Below, piece after piece: positions 1 to 6,508 of a DNA stretch of 21,803 nucleotides (its first letter is position 1; every line of letters starts with the position of its first letter). A program made the translations under genes and the position numbers. This DNA comes from a virus. The stretch is from IMG/VR virus record IMGVR_UViG_3300008339_004850, positions 1-21,803 of that record; one strand, 5' to 3'. Under the pieces are notes generated by a model that made no database searches, was not told the DNA's origin, and saw only the letters and a program-made list of their open reading frames with translations.

Positions 1-132
1 GTGTGCTTATCTTTTTGGATTTGTGTAATATCTATTCAATTTGATTTAATTCACTACACACAAGCATTTGCCATAGCAGGTTATGCTGCCTATTTTTCAA
101 TGATACTAAAACGAATAATGTATAAAATATGA
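1..132 (+). CDS. 3' end of a small membrane protein gene (5' truncated by window edge)
   Basis: The frame beginning at base 1 is open for 43 codons and stops with TGA at 130-132. The visible C-terminal part is hydrophobic and aromatic (a run like FWICVISI, then a second run AFAIAGYAAYFSMIL) and ends in a basic tail (KRIMYKI), which fits one or two membrane segments with a cytoplasmic basic end. Its stop overlaps the start of the next gene (ATGA), as is common for co-translated phage genes and as seen elsewhere in this window. I do not recognise the family. The true start lies outside the window, and the GTG at base 1 is only the edge. The frame is short, so it could be chance, but the overlap and composition favour a real gene. 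Confidence 0.5.
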   Translation: MCLSFWICVISIQFDLIHYTQAFAIAGYAAYFSMILKRIMYKI

Positions 133-389
133 GAAACTTTGATGAAATTTATTTTGCAATGAAGAAAAAGGGCGATAACCGATTCAGTCTTTTGGAATTA
201 CTAAAAATATTTGATAATGAAACAAGTTGGGTAGGTACAAGCCAACAGTTACTTGAAATTAAATCATTAAGCCACGAGGTTACCGGTATGAGAAGTGGCG
301 ATTGTTCTGCTTGTAATCTTGATGCAGTTAAGAATATGGTTAGGTGGGTAAAACAAAATGAACCTAATATAAAAATAAAGAAAAAATAA
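129..389 (+). CDS. hypothetical protein, 86 aa
   Basis: This is a small soluble protein of unknown function. It is mostly charged and helical, with a basic N-terminal part (MKKKGDNR), a central GDCSACNLDA stretch containing a CxxC pair near residues 59-62, and a lysine-rich end (KIKKK). The CxxC pair could bind a metal or be redox-active, but a single pair is weak evidence. The start overlaps the upstream stop by ATGA, and the stop TAA shares a base with the ATG of the following glycosyltransferase, so it sits inside a tightly packed operon. This coupling to the sugar-transfer genes is the only hint of function. Confidence 0.6.
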   Translation: MRNFDEIYFAMKKKGDNRFSLLELLKIFDNETSWVGTSQQLLEIKSLSHEVTGMRSGDCSACNLDAVKNMVRWVKQNEPNIKIKKK

Positions 390-1147
390 TGGCACTAATC
401 GCAATGGCTGTGTATGACACAGAAGAAAACCAAAGAAGTAAATACACATTACAAACACTTGAAAGTTTAGTAAATACAACTGATTTAAATAACCATAGAA
501 TAATAGTTATAGATAATAATTCATGTATAGAAACTAAAAATATTTTAGAAGACCACGAACAATTTATAACTGTAATAACCAACACTGAAAATGTAGGTAC
601 TGCAAAAGCAATAAACCAAGCATGGGCATTCAGACAACCAAACGAAACAGTTATCAAGATGGATAACGATGTTGTAATAAATAACTATGGTTGGGTAGAA
701 GAAATGGAGTTAGCAATGAAACTCGGTGGCTATGGCATATTAGGATTAAAACGTAAAGACTTAATGCAGTCACCAAACGCAAGTAATCATTGGAAAACTG
801 AACTAAAAATGCTCCCACACGAAAAAGGCGACAACTGGGTAGTAGTAGAAGAAAGTGCAGACATAATGGGAACAGTACAAATGTTTCATCCTGAATTGAT
901 AAATAAAATGGGTGGGTTAATGCAAGCAGGAGTTTATGGATTTGATGATACATTAGCCTGCATTAGAGCAATACTACTTGGATATAAATTAGCATTCCTG
1001 CCACATATTGACATAGACCACATTGATGTAGGTGGCGATGCTTACACCGAATGGAAACGAAAATATGCAGGAGAGAAAATGGAAGAATTTTATAAAATCA
1101 AAGATGGATTAATAAATGGCACAATACCAATAAAAGTACAACTATGA
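389..1147 (+). CDS. GT-A fold glycosyltransferase, family 2-like
   Basis: This 252-residue protein looks like a family 2 glycosyltransferase, which moves a sugar from a nucleotide-sugar donor. The N-terminal part has the Rossmann-like pattern of that fold: IIVIDNNS near residues 38-45, then TENVGTAKAINQAW near 66-79, then a metal-binding DND triplet at residues 92-94 inside VIKMDNDVV. The second half has GFDD near 184-187 and a late IDIDHID stretch that could supply the acceptor-side acid. No membrane segment is visible, so it should be soluble. It overlaps the next glycosyltransferase gene by four bases (ATGA), so the two probably act together. In phages such enzymes decorate modified DNA bases, capsid or tail proteins, or host surface polymers. 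The nearby Mom-like and ParB-like genes make DNA a reasonable target, but that is inference. Confidence 0.85.
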   Translation: MALIAMAVYDTEENQRSKYTLQTLESLVNTTDLNNHRIIVIDNNSCIETKNILEDHEQFITVITNTENVGTAKAINQAWAFRQPNETVIKMDNDVVINNYGWVEEMELAMKLGGYGILGLKRKDLMQSPNASNHWKTELKMLPHEKGDNWVVVEESADIMGTVQMFHPELINKMGGLMQAGVYGFDDTLACIRAILLGYKLAFLPHIDIDHIDVGGDAYTEWKRKYAGEKMEEFYKIKDGLINGTIPIKVQL

Positions 1148-1782
1148 TAGTATTAACAGTAGCAGATAACCGAAGTAAATGTTTTCAGTTAGAACGAAGT
1201 TTAAATCACTTTAGTTGGCAGTATCATATAATTGAAGTAAACCAATGGCAAGGATTTGGAATGAAGTTAAACCGAACCTATGAATACTTAAAAGCTAATC
1301 CAACTATTAAAGATTTTATATTTGTTGATGCATACGATACATTCTTTTTAGATACACCTGCAAATACTAAACGTAAAATATATTGGAACTGTTTATTTAA
1401 TTCAGAAGTAAACTGCTGGCCTGATGTAGACCAATTATCTAAATATGAAGAACGTGAGCAGTACACAAAACCAAACACTAAATTTAGATTCCTAAATTCA
1501 GGTGCTTACTATATGCAGTCAGAAACCTTTATAAAACTAATGGAATTAAAACAAATACACGATAGCGAAGATGACCAAAGAGTAGCAACTAAATGGCTAT
1601 TTGATAACCCAAGTATAGGTATTGACCACGATTGCAGAGTATTTCAAACATTATGTGGAATATTGCCAACAGATTACAAAATAGAAAATAATATATTTAT
1701 AACCAAAGATAACTTTAAACCAACTATAATTCACGGCAATGGCAAAGCAGATATGAATTTTATATACGAACTAATTAATTAA
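1144..1782 (+). CDS. glycosyltransferase resembling the PLOD / family 25 type
   Basis: This 212-residue protein has the layout of the glycosyltransferase domain found in procollagen lysyl hydroxylases and related phage and viral enzymes. Visible landmarks are FIFVDAYDTFFLD near residues 58-70 (acidic metal-binding motif D62-x-x-D65), FLNSGAYYM near 117-124 (the usual FLNSG acceptor-side loop), DDQ at 143-145, and TIIHGNGKADM near 194-204, whose histidine normally contacts metal and donor. It starts four bases before the end of the family 2-like gene. Two different transferases in tandem suggest a two-step or two-sugar decoration. The acceptor cannot be read from the sequence. The alternative role, modifying host envelope glycans, is possible. 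Confidence 0.82.
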   Translation: MIVLTVADNRSKCFQLERSLNHFSWQYHIIEVNQWQGFGMKLNRTYEYLKANPTIKDFIFVDAYDTFFLDTPANTKRKIYWNCLFNSEVNCWPDVDQLSKYEEREQYTKPNTKFRFLNSGAYYMQSETFIKLMELKQIHDSEDDQRVATKWLFDNPSIGIDHDCRVFQTLCGILPTDYKIENNIFITKDNFKPTIIHGNGKADMNFIYELIN

Positions 1783-1787
1783 AAATT

Positions 1788-1985
1788 ATGAGCAAATTTA
1801 CATACAAAGATATTACACTTGAAATAGTTGAACGCTCAATAACAATTAGTGGTTATCATAAAATAATTTTAAAAGCACCAAATAATAGTTTAGTAAATCT
1901 AATTTCAAAAAAAAGCATAAGAATTGCCCAAATAGAAAAAAGCATTGAAGATAATTACGAACAAGTGCAAAGATTAATAGCATAA
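1788..1985 (+). CDS. hypothetical protein, 65 aa
   Basis: This is a small unrecognised protein. The N-terminal half is beta-like with alternating hydrophobic residues (YKDITLEIVERSITISGYHKIILKA), and the C-terminal half is a charged amphipathic helix (KSIRIAQIEKSIEDNYEQVQRLIA) that could form a short coiled coil. There is no membrane segment or cysteine motif. It begins five bases after the second glycosyltransferase and is followed by a 26-base gap before the ParB-like gene. The position suggests expression with the modification genes, but I can assign no role. Confidence 0.55.
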   Translation: MSKFTYKDITLEIVERSITISGYHKIILKAPNNSLVNLISKKSIRIAQIEKSIEDNYEQVQRLIA

Positions 1986-2011
1986 TAGAATTTGGAAACG
2001 AAATAAATAAT

Positions 2012-2611
2012 ATGAAAATAGAAACAGTAAAAATAAGCGCAGTAAAAAGCAATCCAAATAACCCAAGAATTATTAAAGATGACAAATTTAAAAAACTTGT
2101 AACATCAATAAAAGAATTTCCACAAATGTTGGATATAAGACCAATAGTTGTAAATGATGAAATGATAGTGCTTGGTGGCAATATGAGATTAAAGGCTTGT
2201 ATTGAAGCAGGTTTAAAAGAAGTATCAATAATCAAAGCAAGTGAATTGACACCAGAACAACAGAACGAATTTATAATAAAAGACAATGTAGGGTTTGGTG
2301 AATGGAATTGGGATGACTTGGCTAACAGTTGGGACACCGAGCAATTAACTGAATGGGGTATTGATTTGCCAATATTTTTTAATGATAGTGATGAGTTAGG
2401 AACTGATTTTAGTTTAGCAGATGGTGATAAAGCACCATTCCAACAAATAACATTTACACTTGCAGATGAACAGGCAATACAAATACAAAACGCAATAGCA
2501 GATATAAAGCTAACAGATGAATATAAGTATGCTGAAACAATGGGGAATGAAAATAGTAATGGTAATGCACTTTATTTAATTATTATGCAATGGGCAGAGC
2601 AAAAGAAATAA
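2012..2611 (+). CDS. ParB-like nuclease-domain protein (phage type)
   Basis: This 199-residue protein has a ParB/Srx-type N-terminal domain: VKSNPNNPR near residues 11-19, then the conserved RPIVVNDEMIVLGGNMRLKA near 43-62 with the GGNMR signature at 55-59, which in this superfamily binds nucleotide. It lacks the helix-turn-helix and dimerisation domains of partition ParB. The middle is acidic and tryptophan-rich (FGEWNWDDLANSWD, then LTEWGIDLP). The C-terminal part (FTLADEQAIQIQNAI ... GNALYLII) resembles tails on ParB-like proteins that phages keep beside DNA methyltransferases. It is therefore more likely a DNA-modification or nuclease partner than a segregation protein. It overlaps the Mom-like gene by 22 bases, so the two are probably translationally coupled. 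Confidence 0.85.
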   Translation: MKIETVKISAVKSNPNNPRIIKDDKFKKLVTSIKEFPQMLDIRPIVVNDEMIVLGGNMRLKACIEAGLKEVSIIKASELTPEQQNEFIIKDNVGFGEWNWDDLANSWDTEQLTEWGIDLPIFFNDSDELGTDFSLADGDKAPFQQITFTLADEQAIQIQNAIADIKLTDEYKYAETMGNENSNGNALYLIIMQWAEQKK

Positions 2612-3306
2612 TCGTAAAGGTTATACCAAGTAAAATAGCAAATGAGTTTGTAAAGAAAAATCATTATAGCGGTAAGGTAGTGCCAAACTCAACTTTACAC
2701 TTTGGTTGCTTTTTGGATAATCAATTACATGGTGTATTAAGTTATGGAAGCCCAATGGTAAAAGCAAAAGTTATTCATTATGTAGAAAATACAAAATGGA
2801 ATGAAGTAATAGAATTAAATAGAATGGCTTTTGATGATTATTTGCCAAAGTATTCAGAAAGTAGGTGTATAGCAATTACCATAAAGTTAATTAAAAAGAA
2901 TGCACCACATATAAAATGGATTTTAAGTTTTAGCGATGGTAATTTATGTGGAGATGGAACTATTTATAGAGCAAGTGGATTTAAGTTAATAGGTGTAAAC
3001 AAAAACACAAGCACTTATCAAATGCCAAATGGAGAAGTAGTATGCAGTTTAACAAGTTCCGCACATAGAACAAAAGAAAGTAATGGCAAAAGCGGTACAA
3101 GTTGGATAAAAGATAATGGAGGTAAAAAATTAGACGGTTTTCAAATTAGATATATTTACTTAATAGATAAAGCAAATAAAATTACAGTTCCAATATTACC
3201 ATTTAGCAAAATAGATGAAATGGGTGCAGGAATGTATAAAGGGGAAAAGCTAACAATGTTAGAAAGAAAATTGAGCGATGTGGTAGATTCGAACTCCAAC
3301 TCTTAA
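2590..3306 (+). CDS. Mom-like DNA adenine modification protein (GNAT fold)
   Basis: This 238-residue protein resembles phage Mu Mom, which converts adenine in DNA to a carbamoylmethyl form and shields phage DNA from restriction. Visible features are HYSG at residues 25-28, a beta-hairpin with LHGVLSYGSP near 47-55, VIELNRMAF near 73-81 (ELxR motif), and SFSDGNLCGDGTIYRASGF near 113-131. The histidine-tyrosine pair, the arginine of ELNR and the aspartate of FSD agree with residues I recall as important in Mu Mom. The last third (from about residue 155) is extra and unassigned. The start overlaps the ParB-like gene. The last 10 residues (DVVDSNSNS end) are read through DNA complementary to a minus-strand tRNA-like gene, so the C-terminus may be dispensable. 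Substrate and donor are inferred from the family only. Confidence 0.8.
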   Translation: MGRAKEIIVKVIPSKIANEFVKKNHYSGKVVPNSTLHFGCFLDNQLHGVLSYGSPMVKAKVIHYVENTKWNEVIELNRMAFDDYLPKYSESRCIAITIKLIKKNAPHIKWILSFSDGNLCGDGTIYRASGFKLIGVNKNTSTYQMPNGEVVCSLTSSAHRTKESNGKSGTSWIKDNGGKKLDGFQIRYIYLIDKANKITVPILPFSKIDEMGAGMYKGEKLTMLERKLSDVVDSNSNS

Positions 3307-3344
3307 CTGGAATGTTAAGCATGTAACCATTACACTAACATCGC
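3274..3344 (-). tRNA. tRNA-Gly(UCC)-like gene with unusual anticodon arm
   Basis: Read on the minus strand, this 71-base segment folds as a tRNA. The 7-bp acceptor is GCGATGT/ACATCGC. The D-stem is GTGT/ACAT, closing an AATGGTT loop with the conserved GG, and the T-loop is TTCGAAT. Bases reported as glycine identity elements are all present: G1-C72, C2-G71, G3-C70, C35, C36 and U73. The anticodon arm is CTTAAC-ATTCCA-GTTAAG, so it forms either six pairs with a 6-base loop or five pairs with an 8-base loop, not the normal five and seven. The T-stem TGGAG/CTACC has two mismatches and the variable loop is only three bases. CCA is not encoded (CAA follows). It could be a functional odd tRNA, a decaying tRNA or a tRNA-like element. 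It overlaps the end of the Mom-like gene by 33 bases, antisense. Confidence 0.62.
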
Positions 3345-3400
3345 TTATGATTTTACAAACATATATAAAGATAAATTACAATAATACACAATATACTAAC

Positions 3401-3793
3401 ATGGCATACGACAAGACTAAAATATTTGAACAAGCAAAAGAAGCAATAGTAAAACATAAACTATTCTTTGTTGAAGACATAGTTGCATTCTTACCTTGTG
3501 ATAAAACAACATTTTATTCATTTTTTAAAGTAGATTCCAACGAACTCAACGAGCTAAAAGGATTACTTGAACAAAATAGGGTAACACTAAAAGTATCAAT
3601 GCGTTCTAAATGGTACACATCAAATGCACCTGCTTTACAAATGGCATTAATGAAATTAATTGCAACACCTGAAGAACTTAAAAAGCTATCAATGACATTT
3701 GTTGAAAGTGAAAACACAAACAGAAATGAAAACTTTGATATAAGCAAACTATATGATAGCAAGGCACAAACCGATTTGGAATCAACTGAATAA
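3401..3793 (+). CDS. terS: putative terminase small subunit
   Basis: This 130-residue protein lies directly before the large terminase gene, the usual place of the DNA-recognition subunit. The N-terminal half reads as a helix-turn-helix: FEQAKEAIVKHKLFFVEDIVAFLPCDKTTFYSFF, which matches the 'lfFiedi.a.lp..ktTfY' pattern of small terminase subunits in Bacteroidota phages. The second half (LKVSMRSKWYTSNAPALQMALMKLIATPEE) is a helical region like their oligomerisation part. I chose the ATG at 3401 (MAYDKTK) because the in-frame ATG at 3347 lies against the tRNA-like gene and adds 18 residues of low-complexity leader. It overlaps the large subunit by 41 bases in another frame. Confidence 0.72.
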   Translation: MAYDKTKIFEQAKEAIVKHKLFFVEDIVAFLPCDKTTFYSFFKVDSNELNELKGLLEQNRVTLKVSMRSKWYTSNAPALQMALMKLIATPEELKKLSMTFVESENTNRNENFDISKLYDSKAQTDLESTE

Positions 3794-4964
3794 TGATACT
3801 CGTTACTTTATTGTAACAGGTGGCAGGGGTTCGGGTAAGTCTTTTGAGATAGGTAGGTTCGCATCACTATTAAGTTATGAACGTGGGCATCGAATATTAT
3901 TTACAAGGCAAACAATGACTTCTGCTCACTTGTCTATTATTCCTGAATTTCAAGAAAAAATAGAACTGCTAAATTTAGAAAACGATTTTGAAATATTAAA
4001 AAGTGAAATAAAAAATAAGCAGTCAGGCAGTGAAATATTATTTAAAGGTTTAAAAACATCAAGCGGTGACCAGACTGCTAACTTAAAATCATTGCAGGGT
4101 GTAACTACATGGATATTGGATGAAGCAGAAGAATTAGTTGATGAAAAAACATTTGATAAAATAAACCTATCAATAAGGCAAAAGGGTAAAAAGAATCGTA
4201 TAATATTAATTTTAAACCCTGCAACCAAAGAACATTGGATATACAAGAAGTTTTTTGAGGAACGAGGGGTTATAGAGGGTTATACTGGCATACATCAAGA
4301 TGCAACCTATATTCATACTACTTATATGAATAACATTGAAAACCTTGATGAATCATTCTTAAACGAAATAGAACGAATAAGAGAAAACAATCCTGCTAAA
4401 TATAAACACATAATATTAGGTGGGTGGGTAAATAAAGCAGAGGGTGTAGTGTTTACCAATTGGACATTTGGTGCATTTAATCCTGATAACCTACAAACTT
4501 CTTTTGGATTGGATTTTGGATTCAGTATTGACCCTGATGCATTGAGTGAAGTAGCTATTGACAAAAAGCATAAGATAATATACGTTAAAGAACACTTGTA
4601 CTCAAATGGTTTAAAAACCCACGTATTAAGCGAAATACTAAAGGATAGAACACAAGGTAAGTTAATCATAGCAGATAGCGCAGAAGACCGTTTAATAGCT
4701 GATTTAAGGCATGCAGGTATAAATATAAGGGCAGTAAAGAAAGGAACTATTGAAAGTGGTATAATACGAATGCAGAACTATAATATAATAGTTGAGCCAA
4801 ATAGCCATAATATAGCAAAGGAACTAAACAACTATGTGTATGCAGATAAAGCAAGCCACATGTATATAGACAATTGGAATCACATGATAGATTCAATTAG
4901 GTATAACGTAATATTTCAACTTGATAACCCAAGTGCAGGTAGATACGCAACAATGAAAATATGA
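3753..4964 (+). CDS. terL: terminase large subunit (packaging ATPase and nuclease)
   Basis: This 403-residue protein is the motor that pumps DNA into the prohead and cuts the concatemer. It has a Walker A GGRGSGKS at residues 23-30, a Walker B WILDEAEE near 120-127 (D123, E124), and a coupling-type ILNPATKEHW near 153-162. The C-terminal RNase H-like nuclease domain shows LDFGFSID at 253-260 (D254), LIIADSAEDR near 305-313 (D308) and HMIDSIRY near 377-384 (D380), a plausible metal-binding acidic set. The layout is like PBSX-type (Terminase_3) enzymes. The start at 3753 keeps the short N-terminal segment before Walker A. The stop overlaps the methyltransferase start (ATGATAG), so those genes are coupled. 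Confidence 0.95.
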   Translation: MIARHKPIWNQLNNDTRYFIVTGGRGSGKSFEIGRFASLLSYERGHRILFTRQTMTSAHLSIIPEFQEKIELLNLENDFEILKSEIKNKQSGSEILFKGLKTSSGDQTANLKSLQGVTTWILDEAEELVDEKTFDKINLSIRQKGKKNRIILILNPATKEHWIYKKFFEERGVIEGYTGIHQDATYIHTTYMNNIENLDESFLNEIERIRENNPAKYKHIILGGWVNKAEGVVFTNWTFGAFNPDNLQTSFGLDFGFSIDPDALSEVAIDKKHKIIYVKEHLYSNGLKTHVLSEILKDRTQGKLIIADSAEDRLIADLRHAGINIRAVKKGTIESGIIRMQNYNIIVEPNSHNIAKELNNYVYADKASHMYIDNWNHMIDSIRYNVIFQLDNPSAGRYATMKI

Positions 4965-5701
4965 TAGAATTAATTAAAGGAGATTGCTTAATTGAAATGC
5001 AAAAAATACCAAGCGGCAGTATTGATGCAATTATTACAGACCCGCCATACGGAACGACTGCTTGTAAATGGGATAGTGTTATTAATTTTGATTTAATGTG
5101 GGAGCAACTTAATAGAATTATTAAAGATAATGGTGCTATTGTTTTATTTGGTAGTGAGCCTTTTAGTAGTGCTTTGCGAATGAGTAATATTAAAAATTAT
5201 AAGTATGATTGGATTTGGGAGAAAAACAGAGGTAGTAACTTTGCTTTAGTTAAATATCAACCTATGAAAGAACACGAAATAGTTAGTGTATTTAGTAAAA
5301 AAACACATAATTATTATTCTATAAAAGAAAAAAGAAAAGGTAAAGGTCTAGAAAGAATTAATGGAAATTACAATATAGGTAAAGCAAGTAACATAACAGG
5401 AATACAACAAAGTATTTGTAATACACAAGGTCAAGAACTTAGAGAGCCTTCTTCAATACAAAAATTTAATACTACTGAAAAAGGAATAGAAAGAGTACAC
5501 CCAACACAGAAACCAATAGCATTAATGGAATACTTAATTAAAACATACACAAACGAAAACGAAACTGTTTTAGATTTTACAATGGGTTCAGGAACTACAG
5601 GTGTAGCTTGTAAACATACAAACAGAAACTTTATAGGAATTGAAATGGATGACAAATATTTTGACATAGCAAATAAAAGAATTAACGAAACACTTTTATA
5701 G
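4961..5701 (+). CDS. DNA methyltransferase, beta class, probably N6-adenine
   Basis: This 246-residue enzyme methylates DNA using S-adenosylmethionine. The catalytic motif IV, TDPPYGT, is at residues 26-32 and precedes the AdoMet-binding motif I, VLDFTMGSGTTG, at 203-214. This catalytic-first order with the recognition region between them (roughly 60-180) defines the beta class. DPPY usually means amino-methylation of adenine. IGIEMDDKYFDIANKRI near 225-241 is the conserved end of the class. It starts four bases before the end of the large terminase and has no restriction partner nearby, so it is an orphan phage methylase, likely for protection from host restriction or for marking DNA at packaging. 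The next gene begins after a 55-base gap containing a promoter-like motif. Confidence 0.93.
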   Translation: MIELIKGDCLIEMQKIPSGSIDAIITDPPYGTTACKWDSVINFDLMWEQLNRIIKDNGAIVLFGSEPFSSALRMSNIKNYKYDWIWEKNRGSNFALVKYQPMKEHEIVSVFSKKTHNYYSIKEKRKGKGLERINGNYNIGKASNITGIQQSICNTQGQELREPSSIQKFNTTEKGIERVHPTQKPIALMEYLIKTYTNENETVLDFTMGSGTTGVACKHTNRNFIGIEMDDKYFDIANKRINETLL

Positions 5702-5722
5702 AATTGTAAACGAGTTGTATTT

Positions 5723-5749
5723 AGCAAAAAAGTAAAAAATTTATATATT
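5723..5749 (+). promoter_or_regulatory. late promoter motif, copy 1 (tail block)
   Basis: AGCAAA at 5723-5728, then 12 bases, then TTATATATT at 5741-5749. The same two blocks with identical 12-base spacing recur at 12614 and 15845. The second block resembles the Bacteroidota -7 box (TAnnTTTG), and the first would sit near -33. Only seven bases separate the motif from the ATG at 5757, so a start site at the usual distance would give a leader of about zero to two bases. The promoter function is inferred from repetition, position and spacing. Confidence 0.62.
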
Positions 5750-5756
5750 AAAGAGA

Positions 5757-6359
5757 ATGAAGTTTGAAAAAATAACCATAGGTCAGTTTATAAAATGCAA
5801 AACTATTGCAGAGTTGGAAACAGACCCATTGAATAGAAACATTAAATTGTTAGCTGAATTGACTAATAAAACTTTTGATGAAATAGAATCGATGCCAATT
5901 GAACAGTTAACGAAATCATTAAAAGCATTTAGTGAAATAGAAAACCTAAATCCTAACGCAAAGGTTAAAATGGATTTTAAAGTAAAGGGTAGGAGGTTTA
6001 AATGTATTTGGCAAACTCAAAAGTTAAAAGCAGCACAGTACATTGATGCAACTTCTTTCTGCAAAGATGAAGCGAATATCATAAACAACATTCACAATAT
6101 ACTTGCAGCGATATGTGTTGAAAAAACTTGGTATGGCAAAGTAAAAAAATATGATGGCACAAACCATAAACAGGTTGCAGACTTGTTTTTAAACCATATG
6201 AAAATTGAGCAGGCTTACCCTATTATGCTTTTTTTTTGCAGGTACTACAAGGAATTAGCAGACAATATCCTAATCTATTTGGAATTGGAGGCGGAGAAAG
6301 CACTGGCGAAAGTGAAGCCAATACTGGACAAACATTCGAAACTAAATGGGGTTGGATAG
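5757..6359 (+). CDS. tail assembly chaperone, zero-frame product
   Basis: This 200-residue protein occupies the place of a lambda gpG-like tail assembly chaperone, just ahead of the tail genes. It is helical and charged (ITIGQFIKCKTIAELETD..., LLAELTNKTFDEIESMP, LTKSLKAFSEIE), with a beta patch MDFKVKGRRFKCIW near residues 71-84. Such chaperones coat the tape measure protein during tail assembly and are absent from the virion. A run of nine T at 6229-6237 lies at codons 158-160. Ribosomes that do not slip there continue in frame for 40 more residues to TAG. The gene follows a promoter-like motif by seven bases, making it the first gene of the tail block. The annotation rests on position, the slippery site and the downstream frame more than on direct family recognition. 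Confidence 0.8.
   Translation: MKFEKITIGQFIKCKTIAELETDPLNRNIKLLAELTNKTFDEIESMPIEQLTKSLKAFSEIENLNPNAKVKMDFKVKGRRFKCIWQTQKLKAAQYIDATSFCKDEANIINNIHNILAAICVEKTWYGKVKKYDGTNHKQVADLFLNHMKIEQAYPIMLFFCRYYKELADNILIYLELEAEKALAKVKPILDKHSKLNGVG
6228..6237 (+). other. programmed -1 ribosomal frameshift site
   Basis: The sequence is CTT TTT TTT T followed by GC in the zero frame. This provides a T-TTT-TTT slippery heptamer on which P- and A-site tRNAs keep pairing after a -1 step. After slipping, reading continues TTG CAG GTA in the frame that stays open to 6508. No strong downstream hairpin is obvious by eye; only a weak 5-bp ATTAG/CTAAT pairing is visible. Confidence 0.85.
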
Positions 6360-6508
6360 TAGCGATAAACAACCTTGCAAACAATGATAGAAGTAAGTGG
6401 GAATACTTTGAAGATATGAACATAATTGAGTTCTTAAACACATTAGTATTTTATAAGGATAAAAGTGAAGATGATAAAATAAAATGGCAAGCGCAGCAAC
6501 GAACATAG
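6236..6508 (+). CDS. tail assembly chaperone, -1 frameshift extension (T-like domain)
   Basis: This is the second half of the chaperone, made as a fusion by slipping at 6229-6237. Joining 5757-6236 to 6236-6508 gives a 250-residue protein (160 from the first frame plus 90). The new part contains WGWIVAINNLANNDRSKWEYF followed by the MNIIEFLNTLVFYKDKSEDD stretch. It resembles the ends of frameshifted chaperones in other phages and probably contacts the tail tube protein. The frame has no good start of its own: only a TTG at 6236 lies at its head, inside the slippery run. It overlaps the next gene by 25 bases. Confidence 0.82.
   Translation: MQVLQGISRQYPNLFGIGGGESTGESEANTGQTFETKWGWIVAINNLANNDRSKWEYFEDMNIIEFLNTLVFYKDKSEDDKIKWQAQQRT

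Noticed and set aside
364-657. Minus-strand reading frames with membrane-like composition opposite the glycosyltransferase genes
   Set aside because: They are complementary to well-supported + strand genes, and AT-rich antisense frames naturally look hydrophobic.
1791-1818. AGCAAA-N12-GATATTACA at the start of the 65-residue gene
   Set aside because: The second block does not match TTATATWTW and the motif lies within the coding sequence.
1983-2011. Possible host-type promoter before the ParB-like gene (TAGAATTTGG)
   Set aside because: The internal spacing does not fit TAnnTTTG and no -33 TTTG is placed correctly.
3347-3400. Upstream in-frame ATG at 3347 for the small terminase gene
   Set aside because: It lies three bases past the tRNA-like element and adds only 18 low-complexity residues; ATG 3401 (MAYDKTK) gives the family-like N-terminus.
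6236-6508. Independent gene starting with TTG at 6236
   Set aside because: The TTG is part of the T run, with no leader or promoter. A -1 frameshift extension of the chaperone explains the frame better.
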